NCBI GenBank assembly: GCA_017526725.1
Contig: JAFXRA010000312.1
Location: 1-6,734 of the forward strand
Direction of reading: 5' to 3'
DNA length: 6,734 bases
Origin: Candidatus Rifleibacteriota bacterium
Lineage (GTDB): Bacteria > Riflebacteria > Ozemobacteria > Ozemobacterales > Ozemobacteraceae
Made by a program: the position numbers and the translations under genes. Below, piece after piece: positions 1-5,651 of the stretch. The notes beneath the pieces are model-generated. The model searched no databases. It saw only the letters and a program-made list of their open reading frames with translations, and had not been told where the DNA came from. The first letter of the stretch is position 1. Each line of letters starts with the position of its first letter.

Positions 1-669
1 AATCCGGTAGTAAACGTTTCCACTAAGTCTTTTTCATCTAGCACAAATACTACTAATGTTAAAAAACAGGTAAAATCTGCTGTTCCAATGTCTGAAGAAG
101 ACATGGTTTATGCTGTAGTTGATGATACTCCTTTAGGTTCAACTTCTGATGAAGAATCTTATGATTCTGAACCCAGACCAGTAACTACTGAAGAACAGGT
201 TCTTATAGAAATTAAAGATGTTGTTACAGATAAAGGAATTTCTGATGCTGTTCTCAGTATAGACAATAAAATTTATCAGACTAACCGACTTGGTCAGATT
301 CTTGTAGATAGAGTAAGCGGCCGTGCAGTTGTTATAGCAGATGGTTATAAAACAGCAGCTGGTTCTCTTAGCATGATGATGAAAGAAGGAAGAGCTGGTA
401 ATCCTTCATACATAACTCTTGAAAAGATTCAATTAAATGAAAATATGCTCTGCACTGTTGTAGATGCAAAGAATCATAAACCTATAAGAAATGCAGAAGT
501 AATTCTTGAAGGCGGTAAGGTTACAACCAACAGCCGAGGTGAATTCAAGATCACCGGTATCAAGAAGGAATTCGGCGAAGTGGTTATCAAAAAACGAGGA
601 TATGCAGTCTTGAAACGTGTAATAGACTATAAAGGCCCTTCGGTAATTACTTTTGAACTTTCAAAGTAA
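1..669 (+). CDS. Partial protein with two carboxypeptidase-regulatory-like domains (5' end outside window)
   Basis: The frame is open from base 1 to the TAA at 667-669, giving 222 visible residues. The first in-frame ATG (88) has no Shine-Dalgarno sequence, so the gene very probably starts upstream of the window. The visible part begins with a Ser/Thr/Asn-rich, then acidic, disordered-looking stretch (about residues 1-65). Two beta-rich modules follow, about residues 68-145 and 146-222. The second has the pattern typical of CarboxypepD_reg-like (transthyretin-like) folds: 'VVDAKNHKPIRNAEVILEGG', then 'TTNSRGEFKITGI', then 'VVIKKRGY'. The first is a weaker match with a similar 'TNRLGQILVD' turn. 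Such domains are usually found in cell-surface or secreted proteins, which would suit a secretion locus, but localisation cannot be seen without the N-terminus. A terminator follows directly, so this gene ends its own transcription unit. The function of the whole protein is not recognised. Confidence 0.8.
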   Translation, partial: NPVVNVSTKSFSSSTNTTNVKKQVKSAVPMSEEDMVYAVVDDTPLGSTSDEESYDSEPRPVTTEEQVLIEIKDVVTDKGISDAVLSIDNKIYQTNRLGQILVDRVSGRAVVIADGYKTAAGSLSMMMKEGRAGNPSYITLEKIQLNENMLCTVVDAKNHKPIRNAEVILEGGKVTTNSRGEFKITGIKKEFGEVVIKKRGYAVLKRVIDYKGPSVITFELSK

Positions 670-677
670 AAATAAAG

Positions 678-702
678 AGCCCCTGAAAAGGGGCTTTTTT
701 TT
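678..702 (+). terminator. Rho-independent terminator after the partial gene
   Basis: The stem AGCCCCT (678-684) pairs perfectly with AGGGGCT (689-695) around a GAAA loop (685-688). It is followed directly by a run of T to 702, the first T being shared with the stem. The 7-bp GC-rich stem, stable tetraloop and eight-T tract make this a textbook intrinsic terminator, beginning 8 bases after the stop codon. Confidence 0.95.
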
Positions 703-705
703 GTA

Positions 706-734
706 TTGTTTTGTTCTTTAAAGTTTGATATAAT
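706..734 (+). promoter_or_regulatory. Sigma-70-type extended -10 promoter for gspF/pilC
   Basis: A perfect -10 box TATAAT lies at 729-734, preceded by an extended -10 TG (726-727, TGA-TATAAT). A partial -35 TTGTTT (706-711) sits 17 bases upstream. Transcription would start near 741. That lies downstream of the TTG at 738, so TTG cannot be the start codon on this transcript. The promoter sits directly after the terminator at 678-702, so the gspF-type gene is independently transcribed. Confidence 0.8.
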
Positions 735-755
735 TTTTTGCTAAAGACAAGTCGC

Positions 756-761
756 AAAGGA
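756..761 (+). promoter_or_regulatory. Ribosome binding site deciding the gspF/pilC start
   Basis: AAAGGA at 756-761 is six bases upstream of ATG 768. No Shine-Dalgarno sequence precedes the in-frame TTG at 738. Together with the promoter position this fixes the start at 768. Confidence 0.8.
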
Positions 762-767
762 AAGAGC

Positions 768-1910
768 ATGGCAACAGAACCTCAAAAGCAAGTTGATGAA
801 GTTCCTCAGGATGGACCAGGTCCTGAAAACCGGTCGTTATTCTCATATTTAAATCCATTTTATGGTACCGTTAGAACTTCAGAGCTTCTTCTGTTTACAA
901 AATATTTTGCTTCTCTGACAAGAGCTGGTATTGCTGTTTTACGTTCTTTAAGCACTCTTTCCAGACAGATGAAAACCTATCGTTTTCGTAAAATCATCTG
1001 GGATTCTAAGAGCGAAGTAGAAGGCGGTTCTCCGCTTCATATGTGTTTTAGAAAATATGATGATGTTTTCGGAATGTTATACTGCAACCTTATTAGGGTA
1101 GGGGAAGAATCAGGCCGACTTGTTCTCGTTTTAGACAGACTATCAGCTTTGTTGGAAAGACGTATCCATGTTCGCCGAAAAGTTATCGGTGCAATGACCT
1201 ATCCTGCTATTATTACTTTTGTAGCAACTTTGGTTGTTGTCTTTTTGTTAACTTTTGTTATTCCACAGTTTTCAAGATTGTTTGAACAGTTTAATCAACA
1301 ATTACCCTGGTTAACAACAAAAGTTATAGATGTTTCTAATTTTCTTACAAACAATTTTCTTACAATTTTGGCTTGTGTCTTGGCTTTTTGTCTGCTAATT
1401 TACCAGGTTAACCAGACAAAGCCCGGTAAAAAATTCTTTGACTACTGGAAATTGAAAGTTCCTATTTTTGGCGGTCTTACTCAGAAATACACAATTGCTC
1501 TTTATGCACGTAATCTTGCAACATTGTTTGAATCTGGTATCAACATCATTACTGCAATGAACATTAGTAATGAAGCAGTTGAAAATGTTATTATTCAGAA
1601 ATCATTAGAAGATGTAGTTCATGAAGTTGAAGGCGGTATTCCTATTGCCAAGGCTCTTTCAAAAGCTCAGATTATGCCTGAACTTTCTGTTCAGATGATT
1701 GAAGTTGGTGAAGAATCAGGTAACCTTGATGAAATGCTTACAAGAGTTGCTGAATTTTATGAAGATGAAATCAACTTTTTAATAGACCAGATTACAGCTA
1801 TGGTTGAACCTGCTTTCATCGTCGTTATTGGTGTTATTACAGGTATTATCGTTCTGGCTATGTATCTGCCGATTTTCAGAATGGCAAAGGTTGTTACCGG
1901 CGGAAGATAA
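768..1910 (+). CDS. gspF: Type II secretion / type IV pilus inner-membrane platform protein (GspF/PilC family)
   Basis: This 380-residue protein is the polytopic inner-membrane platform that links the assembly ATPase to pilin polymerisation. The family hallmark is two T2SSF domains, and both are visible. The first (about 38-165) has 'VGEESGRL' at 111-118 and 'TYP' at 144-146 leading into a membrane segment (about 147-170). The second (about 241-370) has 'VGEESGNL' at 313-320 and ends with a membrane segment (about 349-371). A further hydrophobic segment lies at about 198-213. The first 35 residues are polar and Pro/Gln-rich, as is common in the family. Length is slightly under the usual 400. 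The gene has its own promoter and is separated from the secretin by 615 bp of repeats. No GspE/PilB ATPase gene lies beside it here. The symbol is family-level: pilC would be equally fair. Confidence 0.95.
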   Translation: MATEPQKQVDEVPQDGPGPENRSLFSYLNPFYGTVRTSELLLFTKYFASLTRAGIAVLRSLSTLSRQMKTYRFRKIIWDSKSEVEGGSPLHMCFRKYDDVFGMLYCNLIRVGEESGRLVLVLDRLSALLERRIHVRRKVIGAMTYPAIITFVATLVVVFLLTFVIPQFSRLFEQFNQQLPWLTTKVIDVSNFLTNNFLTILACVLAFCLLIYQVNQTKPGKKFFDYWKLKVPIFGGLTQKYTIALYARNLATLFESGINIITAMNISNEAVENVIIQKSLEDVVHEVEGGIPIAKALSKAQIMPELSVQMIEVGEESGNLDEMLTRVAEFYEDEINFLIDQITAMVEPAFIVVIGVITGIIVLAMYLPIFRMAKVVTGGR

Positions 1911-1912
1911 GC

Positions 1913-1933
1913 AACGAGGCTGAAAGCCTCGTT
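1913..1933 (+). other. Perfect 9-bp hairpin directly after the gspF stop codon
   Basis: AACGAGGCT (1913-1921) pairs with AGCCTCGTT (1925-1933) around a 3-base loop, beginning two bases after the stop codon. There is no T-run, so it is not a canonical intrinsic terminator. It could protect the mRNA 3' end or belong to the composite repeat, since an unrelated hairpin occupies the same place after the first pseudopilin gene (5241-5257). Confidence 0.8.
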
Positions 1934-1968
1934 AGGGAGTAGGGAATAGGGAAGAGGGAAAAGGGAGA
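1934..1968 (+). repeat. Five tandem G-rich heptads (AGGGNNN), tract A
   Basis: Five consecutive 7-base units read AGGGAGT, AGGGAAT, AGGGAAG, AGGGAAA, AGGGAGA. The GGG runs (1935, 1942, 1949, 1956, 1963) are exactly 7 bases apart with 4-base loops, which satisfies the usual G-quadruplex pattern of four or more G3 runs. The tract abuts the preceding hairpin and matches tract B at 5259-5293 in unit number and spacing. Confidence 0.85.
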
Positions 1969-1980
1969 TTAGAGCTTATA

Positions 1981-2068
1981 CCCCCTTTTTCAAAGGGGGA
2001 TGTCTGCGAAAGCAGATTGGGGGATTTTTGAGAACTTTGCAAAGCATTACAAAGTTAAGTCCGAAGAC
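1981..2068 (+). repeat. Bipartite palindromic repeat element, copy 1
   Basis: CCCCCTTT (1981-1988) pairs with AAAGGGGG (1992-1999). A second hairpin TCTGC-GAAA-GCAGA follows (2003-2016), and then another GGGGG (2019-2023) that could compete for the same C-run. A tail from GATTTTTGAGAA to GTCCGAAGAC (ending 2068) is shared with copy 2 at 2200-2285, with scattered substitutions. The 3' tail includes the perfect palindrome CTTTGCAAAG (2035-2044). Confidence 0.85.
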
Positions 2069-2080
2069 TGTTGTGTTATT

Positions 2081-2114
2081 AAAAATCTCCCTGTCATTCT
2101 TCGAATGACATCCC
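2081..2114 (-). repeat. Inverted partial copy of the bipartite element
   Basis: Read on the minus strand, this stretch has GGGATGTC, then an 8-bp stem with a GAA loop, then GGGAGATTTTT. This follows the right half of copy 1 (GGGGGATGTC, hairpin, GGGGGATTTTT). On the + strand the stem is TGTCATTC (2092-2099) with GAATGACA (2103-2110). A left CCCC-type half is not recognisable, so the copy is partial or decayed. Confidence 0.6.
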
Positions 2115-2117
2115 AGC

Positions 2118-2166
2118 AGCGGTTATTACATCCTGTGACCGCTTGCACGCCGCCATCCTTGGCGGC
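2118..2166. repeat. Two adjacent hairpins in the intergenic region
   Basis: AGCGGT (2118-2123) and ACCGCT (2138-2143) can form a 6-bp stem with a 14-base loop. GCCGCCA (2149-2155) and TGGCGGC (2160-2166) form a perfect 7-bp GC-rich stem with a 4-base loop. Neither has a T-run. They continue the hairpin-dense character of this region and may be remnants of further repeat elements. Confidence 0.6.
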
Positions 2167-2199
2167 AGTCTTTAACAAAGAGGGTGGTTAAGATATAAC

Positions 2200-2285
2200 C
2201 CCCTTTATTAAAGGGGAAGGATTACGAAGTAATCCAGGGGATTTTCGAGAAGTTGGCAAAGTAGTAAGAAGTTAAGTCCGAAGAC
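2200..2285 (+). repeat. Bipartite palindromic repeat element, copy 2
   Basis: CCCCTTT (2200-2206) pairs with AAAGGGG (2210-2216). The second hairpin GGATTAC-GAA-GTAATCC (2219-2235) has a stem unrelated to that of copy 1 yet fully paired, and GGGG follows (2237-2240). The tail, GATTTTCGAGAA onward to GTCCGAAGAC, aligns with copy 1 with few differences and no large gaps. Confidence 0.85.
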
Positions 2286-2337
2286 CTTTTTTAAGAATAA
2301 ACAAAAATTCACTGTGAAACGCCCCACAGCGAAGCGT

Positions 2338-2418
2338 AACACTTCTAACACTTCCAACACTTCTCACTCTTCTCACAATTCTAACAATTCCAACTATTTC
2401 AACAATTCGAACAAATTC
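2338..2418 (+). repeat. Nine tandem copies of a degenerate 9-bp repeat
   Basis: Nine consecutive 9-base units fill 81 bases with no interruption: aacacttct, aacacttcc, aacacttct, cactcttct, cacaattct, aacaattcc, aactatttc, aacaattcg, aacaaattc. The consensus is about AACAMTTCY. The 5' units are most alike and the 3' units more diverged. The tract is C/A/T-rich and nearly G-free on this strand. It lies about 110 bases upstream of the secretin start. Confidence 0.9.
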
Positions 2419-2481
2419 CCAAAAAATAATCAAACAAAAAACTAAATAAACCTTAAAGACATGCCGAAAGGAATGCTGGAA

Positions 2482-2487
2482 TATAAT
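2482..2487 (+). promoter_or_regulatory. Candidate -10 box for the secretin-pseudopilin transcript
   Basis: A perfect TATAAT lies at 2482-2487, 38 bases before the secretin start codon, in an AT-rich setting. No convincing -35 box lies 16-18 bases upstream; the nearest TTGACA-like sequence, AAGACA (2456-2461), is 20 bases away. The call therefore rests on the -10 box and its position only. Confidence 0.45.
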
Positions 2488-2513
2488 AATTTTCCTACTT
2501 TACGCATAAATTT

Positions 2514-2519
2514 AAGGAG
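2514..2519 (+). promoter_or_regulatory. Strong ribosome binding site of the secretin gene
   Basis: AAGGAG at 2514-2519 is six bases upstream of ATG 2526. This is near-ideal complementarity and spacing, and it fixes the start. Confidence 0.9.
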
Positions 2520-2525
2520 CTGGTT

Positions 2526-4460
2526 ATGAGATTATTATCTGGCTATGGAAAGGCTGGTAGGTCTTTGATTGCAAAGACAGCCTGTGCTTTTCTATTCGCT
2601 ATGCTGATAAATCTTCCTGCTGGGGCTTCCGAAAAGCTTACGGAACTCAGTATTTCAGGATATGGCAACAATGAGCTGGTGCTTTTCCCTGCTCATGAAG
2701 TAAATGAGTTCAATGTAACAATGGATTCTCCGGAAGTTCTTAAAGCCGACATCTATGACTATGAGCTTGAAGCTGGCAGTAAGATTATTCCTTCACCACA
2801 TCCAAAAGTAAAATTTATGCGTGTAAGTCAGGTTAGTAAATCCCCTGATGTGGTTAGAGCAACTTTAGTATTTAATGATCAGTTAAAAGCTACACCTAGA
2901 AAGGTTGGCAAAAATATTGTCATTGAAACCACACCATTAAAAAAGAATACGGCAAAGTCTGATTATTCAGTAGTTACCAGAGCTTCTTCAAACAACAGCA
3001 TTAAGAACAATTCTGGCTTTGTTTCTGAAAAGCTTTATTCTGAATCAAACAATAAGACTATTCTTGACCAGAAAATCAGTCTTAACTTCGAACAAGAAGA
3101 TTTGCTTACTATTCTAAACGCGCTTGCAGCTAAATTCGATCTGCGTATTTTTGCAGATGCTGGTGTTAAGGGTAAAATGAGCGTTAATGCTCAAGACGTC
3201 ACACTTCGTGATGTCTTAAAGAATCTGCTCCTTCAGAGAAATTTCCAATATACTTTGAAGGGTAGGGATTTAACTGTTATTTCATTCAATAATGATTCCA
3301 GCAGAATGGCAAGAGAACTTCTTTTCAAGGACCTCAGCCTTAAAGATGCATTGCAGACTCTTTCTAAAATGATGAATATAAACCTTATCATTCATGAAAG
3401 CGTTGAAGATAAAAAAGTCAATTTCTATGTTGAAAATCTTAGTCTTGATGAACTCTTAGACCTGTTGATTGAAACAAATGGTCTGGTTAAGAAACCTCAT
3501 AATGATAATACTTATATTATCTGCAGCAAGGATAACGCAGGCGACTTTGGTAAAAAGCAGTATAAAACCTTCAAGCTTGTTAATTCCAAACCAGATGAAA
3601 TCATTAACATGATTAAGAGCAGCAAGTCTCTTAGTGAAAGAATTGATACAGAAAACTTCTCTGTAAACGATAGAATTAATTCTATCTCCGTTTACGATGT
3701 TCCAGAAAATATCAGCCTTGTAGAAAAGATTATCGAATCTGTTGATGAAAAGCTTAAACAGGCAGTAATTGAAGTTAAACTTGTTGAAATCAACCGCACT
3801 GGTTTGAAACAGTTGGGTATCAAACTGGATAACTATTCTATGAATGTGGCTGACATCGGTCATTTGCCCAGCAATTACGCTTTGCCTGCTACTCTTGATT
3901 TCCTTGAACAGGAAAGCAAGGCTAAGGTTCTTGCCAGCCCGAAGATCAGAGCTGTTCATGGTAAAAAGGCTTCTATCAACATTGGTAAGGTTATACCTGT
4001 TCCATATTATAAATATGAAAATGCCAGCAACAGTTATTTGGGCTATATTCCACAAGTATATAAAGAATACCGCGATGTTCAGGTTGGTATCAGACTCGAA
4101 GTTACACCAGAAATTTCAAGAGATAACGAAATCAGCATGGAACTTAATACTACTGTTGACTCTGTTCTTGAAATCAATGATGATGGTCAGATTACAAAAT
4201 CTGAACGCAATACCAATACTTATGTCAGAGTTAAGAACGGTGAAACTGTTGTAATGGGCGGTCTTATCAATGAAAACGGTGCAGAAACCAAGACTTCTCC
4301 ATCACTTATCAATAAGATTCCGTTGTTGAAAACTTTAACAACTCATGGTAAAACTGAAACTAACAGTTCTGAAATGATTATGTTGGTTACTCCAAGATTG
4401 GTTAATCTTGATGATGCTGATGAAGAACCCGAAGAAAACAGTTCGGTGAGTTTGTATTAA
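2526..4460 (+). CDS. pilQ: Outer-membrane secretin with AMIN domain (PilQ/GspD family)
   Basis: This 644-residue protein forms the gated outer-membrane pore through which a pilus or pseudopilus acts. A Sec signal peptide (1-34) ends in 'PAGA' before S35. An AMIN-like domain (about 37-136) follows, which in PilQ-type secretins binds peptidoglycan. After a Ser/Asn-rich linker (137-180) come an N0/STN domain (about 183-253) and a second STN-like repeat (about 263-335). A NolW/N1-type domain (about 345-412) precedes the secretin core (about 414-626), which has 'VLASPKI' (468-474), 'IPVPYY' (490-495), 'VVMGGLI' (575-581) and 'IMLVTPRLV' (618-626). The acidic tail ends at 644. The pre-C-terminal motif reads 'IPLLKTLTTHGK' and is shorter than the usual two-part 'PLLGxIPxLGxLF'. 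The pseudopilin gene starts on the base after the stop codon. AMIN favours PilQ, while the GspG-like neighbours favour a T2SS, so the symbol is family-level. Confidence 0.92.
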   Translation: MRLLSGYGKAGRSLIAKTACAFLFAMLINLPAGASEKLTELSISGYGNNELVLFPAHEVNEFNVTMDSPEVLKADIYDYELEAGSKIIPSPHPKVKFMRVSQVSKSPDVVRATLVFNDQLKATPRKVGKNIVIETTPLKKNTAKSDYSVVTRASSNNSIKNNSGFVSEKLYSESNNKTILDQKISLNFEQEDLLTILNALAAKFDLRIFADAGVKGKMSVNAQDVTLRDVLKNLLLQRNFQYTLKGRDLTVISFNNDSSRMARELLFKDLSLKDALQTLSKMMNINLIIHESVEDKKVNFYVENLSLDELLDLLIETNGLVKKPHNDNTYIICSKDNAGDFGKKQYKTFKLVNSKPDEIINMIKSSKSLSERIDTENFSVNDRINSISVYDVPENISLVEKIIESVDEKLKQAVIEVKLVEINRTGLKQLGIKLDNYSMNVADIGHLPSNYALPATLDFLEQESKAKVLASPKIRAVHGKKASINIGKVIPVPYYKYENASNSYLGYIPQVYKEYRDVQVGIRLEVTPEISRDNEISMELNTTVDSVLEINDDGQITKSERNTNTYVRVKNGETVVMGGLINENGAETKTSPSLINKIPLLKTLTTHGKTETNSSEMIMLVTPRLVNLDDADEEPEENSSVSLY

Positions 4461-5234
4461 ATGATGATTGGCTGCCTTAATAAGAATAGAAAGAAAAATG
4501 GCTTTACGCTGGTTGAACTTCTGATAGTTCTGTTAATTCTTGGTTTGATACTCATTTTTGCAATTAATGAGTATTTGAAAGCTATAGATACAGCCAGAAT
4601 AGGTAAGGCTAAGGCTGATATAGAAGAACTGATTAAGGCAGTCAGACTTCATAATATTAAAGAAAATAATCGTTTCCTGGTTGAAGTCTTTTCTCCAAAT
4701 CAATTGGGTAGTTTTGTCGGAAATTATCTTGAAAAAGAAGCTCCGCTTGATCCTTGGGGTAACTACTATAGACATTCTCCAAATCTTGGTATCGTTTATT
4801 CCTGCGGTCCAAACAAGGAATCAGAAGTTGATACAAAGATAGCAGAAAGTGATGACATTGTTATCGGTTATTATCCGAAGGATTTGTTTATTACCAAAGC
4901 CGAATATGTTGATCTCAATCAGAATAATCAGATAGATTTCAATGATTATATTGAGCTTACTTTTTCGAGACCGGCTATTGTGGATAATGCCATAAGTCTG
5001 GATTTTGATACGGCTAACCCAGAAAAGGCCTTAGGGACAGTCAGTGTAAAAGGCGATGAAAAGAATCCGTTAAAAGCTAGGATTACCTTGATTCCTCCTA
5101 TAGTTTCTCATTTTGTTATCGGGGAAACAACCATTCTTCCTCGAGAATACATCGAATCTATTTATGACTACAGCCCAGCACATCTGCGCCTGCAGCGTTT
5201 TGATGCGTTGAAGATCACTAAACGGAAGAAGTGA
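4461..5234 (+). CDS. GspG-like pseudopilin with extended C-terminus (pseudopilin 1)
   Basis: This 257-residue prepilin-like protein has a basic leader (residues 1-14) ending in G14, then F15-T-L-V-E19. That gives the prepilin peptidase site and the conserved Glu+5, followed by the hydrophobic alpha-1 helix (to about 36). The GspG-type globular part carries 'PLDPWG' (95-100) and 'IVYSCGP' (111-117), preceding the loop that binds calcium in GspG proteins. At 257 residues it is far longer than typical GspG (about 140-150). The extra part starts with D151-x-N153-x-N155-x-Q157-I-D159-x-x-D162, an EF-hand-like spacing, then 'ELTFSR' (165-170) and more predicted beta-strands. The gene abuts the secretin stop codon and begins ATGATG. 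The best Shine-Dalgarno, GGTGAG (4445-4450), lies inside the secretin gene, so translation is probably coupled. It could be a major or minor pseudopilin. Confidence 0.9.
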   Translation: MMIGCLNKNRKKNGFTLVELLIVLLILGLILIFAINEYLKAIDTARIGKAKADIEELIKAVRLHNIKENNRFLVEVFSPNQLGSFVGNYLEKEAPLDPWGNYYRHSPNLGIVYSCGPNKESEVDTKIAESDDIVIGYYPKDLFITKAEYVDLNQNNQIDFNDYIELTFSRPAIVDNAISLDFDTANPEKALGTVSVKGDEKNPLKARITLIPPIVSHFVIGETTILPREYIESIYDYSPAHLRLQRFDALKITKRKK

Positions 5235-5240
5235 GTTTAG

Positions 5241-5257
5241 GCCAAGCTGCGCTTGGC
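5241..5257 (+). other. Perfect 7-bp hairpin just after the pseudopilin 1 stop codon
   Basis: GCCAAGC (5241-5247) pairs with GCTTGGC (5251-5257) around a TGC loop, six bases after the stop codon and without a T-run. Position, size and the G-rich heptads that follow mirror the hairpin at 1913-1933, although the stem sequence is unrelated. Confidence 0.8.
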
Positions 5258-5258
5258 A

Positions 5259-5293
5259 AGGGAGAAGGGTATAGGGCTTAGGGAAGAGGGAAG
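5259..5293 (+). repeat. Five tandem G-rich heptads (AGGGNNN), tract B
   Basis: The units are AGGGAGA, AGGGTAT, AGGGCTT, AGGGAAG, AGGGAAG. GGG starts at 5260, 5267, 5274, 5281 and 5288, an exact 7-base period with five units as in tract A. The tract fits the G-quadruplex pattern on the + strand (same sense as the upstream mRNA). Confidence 0.85.
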
Positions 5294-5334
5294 AGCAGAG
5301 AGCGATAGAGCAACAGAGCTTAGAGCGATAGAGG
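5294..5334 (+). repeat. GAGC-type short repeats including a 12-bp direct repeat
   Basis: The sequence continues as 7-8-base units each starting GAGC or GAG. AGAGCGATAGAG occurs twice (5299-5310 and 5322-5333). A short counterpart, 'TTAGAGCTTA', sits between heptads and palindrome in the region after gspF (1970-1979). Confidence 0.65.
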
Positions 5335-5347
5335 ATGTGCCCTAAAG

Positions 5348-5385
5348 CCCCTACTTGAGGAGGGGTGATTGCGTAGCAATCGGGG
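5348..5385 (+). repeat. Bipartite palindromic repeat element, copy 3
   Basis: CCCCT (5348-5352) pairs with AGGGG (5361-5365). The second hairpin GATTGC-GTA-GCAATC (5367-5381) follows, then GGGG (5382-5385) and TGGTG. The architecture is the same as in copies 1 and 2, but the stem sequence differs again. The long 3' tail shared by copies 1 and 2 is not recognisable here. Confidence 0.75.
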
Positions 5386-5651
5386 TGGTGACCGAACTAG
5401 AGTAAAATCTTCTTTAGCGCTAGCGTAGTATATAAATAGGTTTTTATTGTTTTTGGTAGTTGTTGTAGTTAATGTTATTAGATAGCTTTCAAAGTAACGA
5501 TTATTTCAAATATTCGTTAGCATACAAGCTTTCGATTAAACAATAAAAACAACAAAAACCAATTACCATAACAACGCTCCTCTTTAAGAGAAGCAATAGT
5601 CCAAAGTCTTTTGTCTTATGTCTATTTTATAAAAATTGTCTTTGTAGTATG

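Larger units (their letters stand above)
1911..2525. other. Gene-free repeat-rich intergenic region between gspF and the secretin gene
   Basis: No credible gene is present in these 615 bases. From left to right the region holds a perfect hairpin, a G-rich heptad tract, a bipartite palindromic element, an inverted partial copy of that element, two more hairpins, a second direct copy, a 9-bp tandem repeat, an AT-rich stretch with a -10 box, and the secretin ribosome binding site. The parts are listed separately. Confidence 0.85.

Noticed and set aside
738..767. TTG start for gspF adding 10 residues
   Set aside because: It overlaps the promoter just upstream of the predicted transcription start and lacks a ribosome binding site. 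ATG 768 has AAAGGA at ideal spacing.
2000..2191. 63-codon open frame between gspF and the secretin gene
   Set aside because: It runs straight through the palindromic element, the inverted copy and the GC hairpins. It has no proper Shine-Dalgarno (its upstream GGGGG is part of the palindrome) and no protein-like pattern.
1934..2285. Repeats as a CRISPR array
   Set aside because: Unit lengths (7 bp heptads, about 87-bp elements), the lack of constant repeats with unique spacers of about 30 bp, and the absence of cas genes rule this out.
2286..2292. T-run after element copy 2 as an intrinsic terminator
   Set aside because: The only stem directly before it is a 3-bp GTC/GAC, too weak for intrinsic termination.
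3456..4055. 199-codon frame on the minus strand inside the secretin gene
   Set aside because: It is antisense to a clear secretin, its product shows no recognisable domain, and it is best explained as a shadow of the coding frame.
3844..4254. 136-codon + strand frame inside the secretin gene
   Set aside because: It is an out-of-frame shadow of the conserved secretin core and has no domain features.
5441..5549. 12-base inverted repeat TTTTTATTGTTT (5441-5452) with AAACAATAAAAA (5538-5549)
   Set aside because: The arms are 85 bases apart, low-complexity and AT-rich, and the flanks stop matching at once, so a chance match is likely. No transposase or target duplication is visible.
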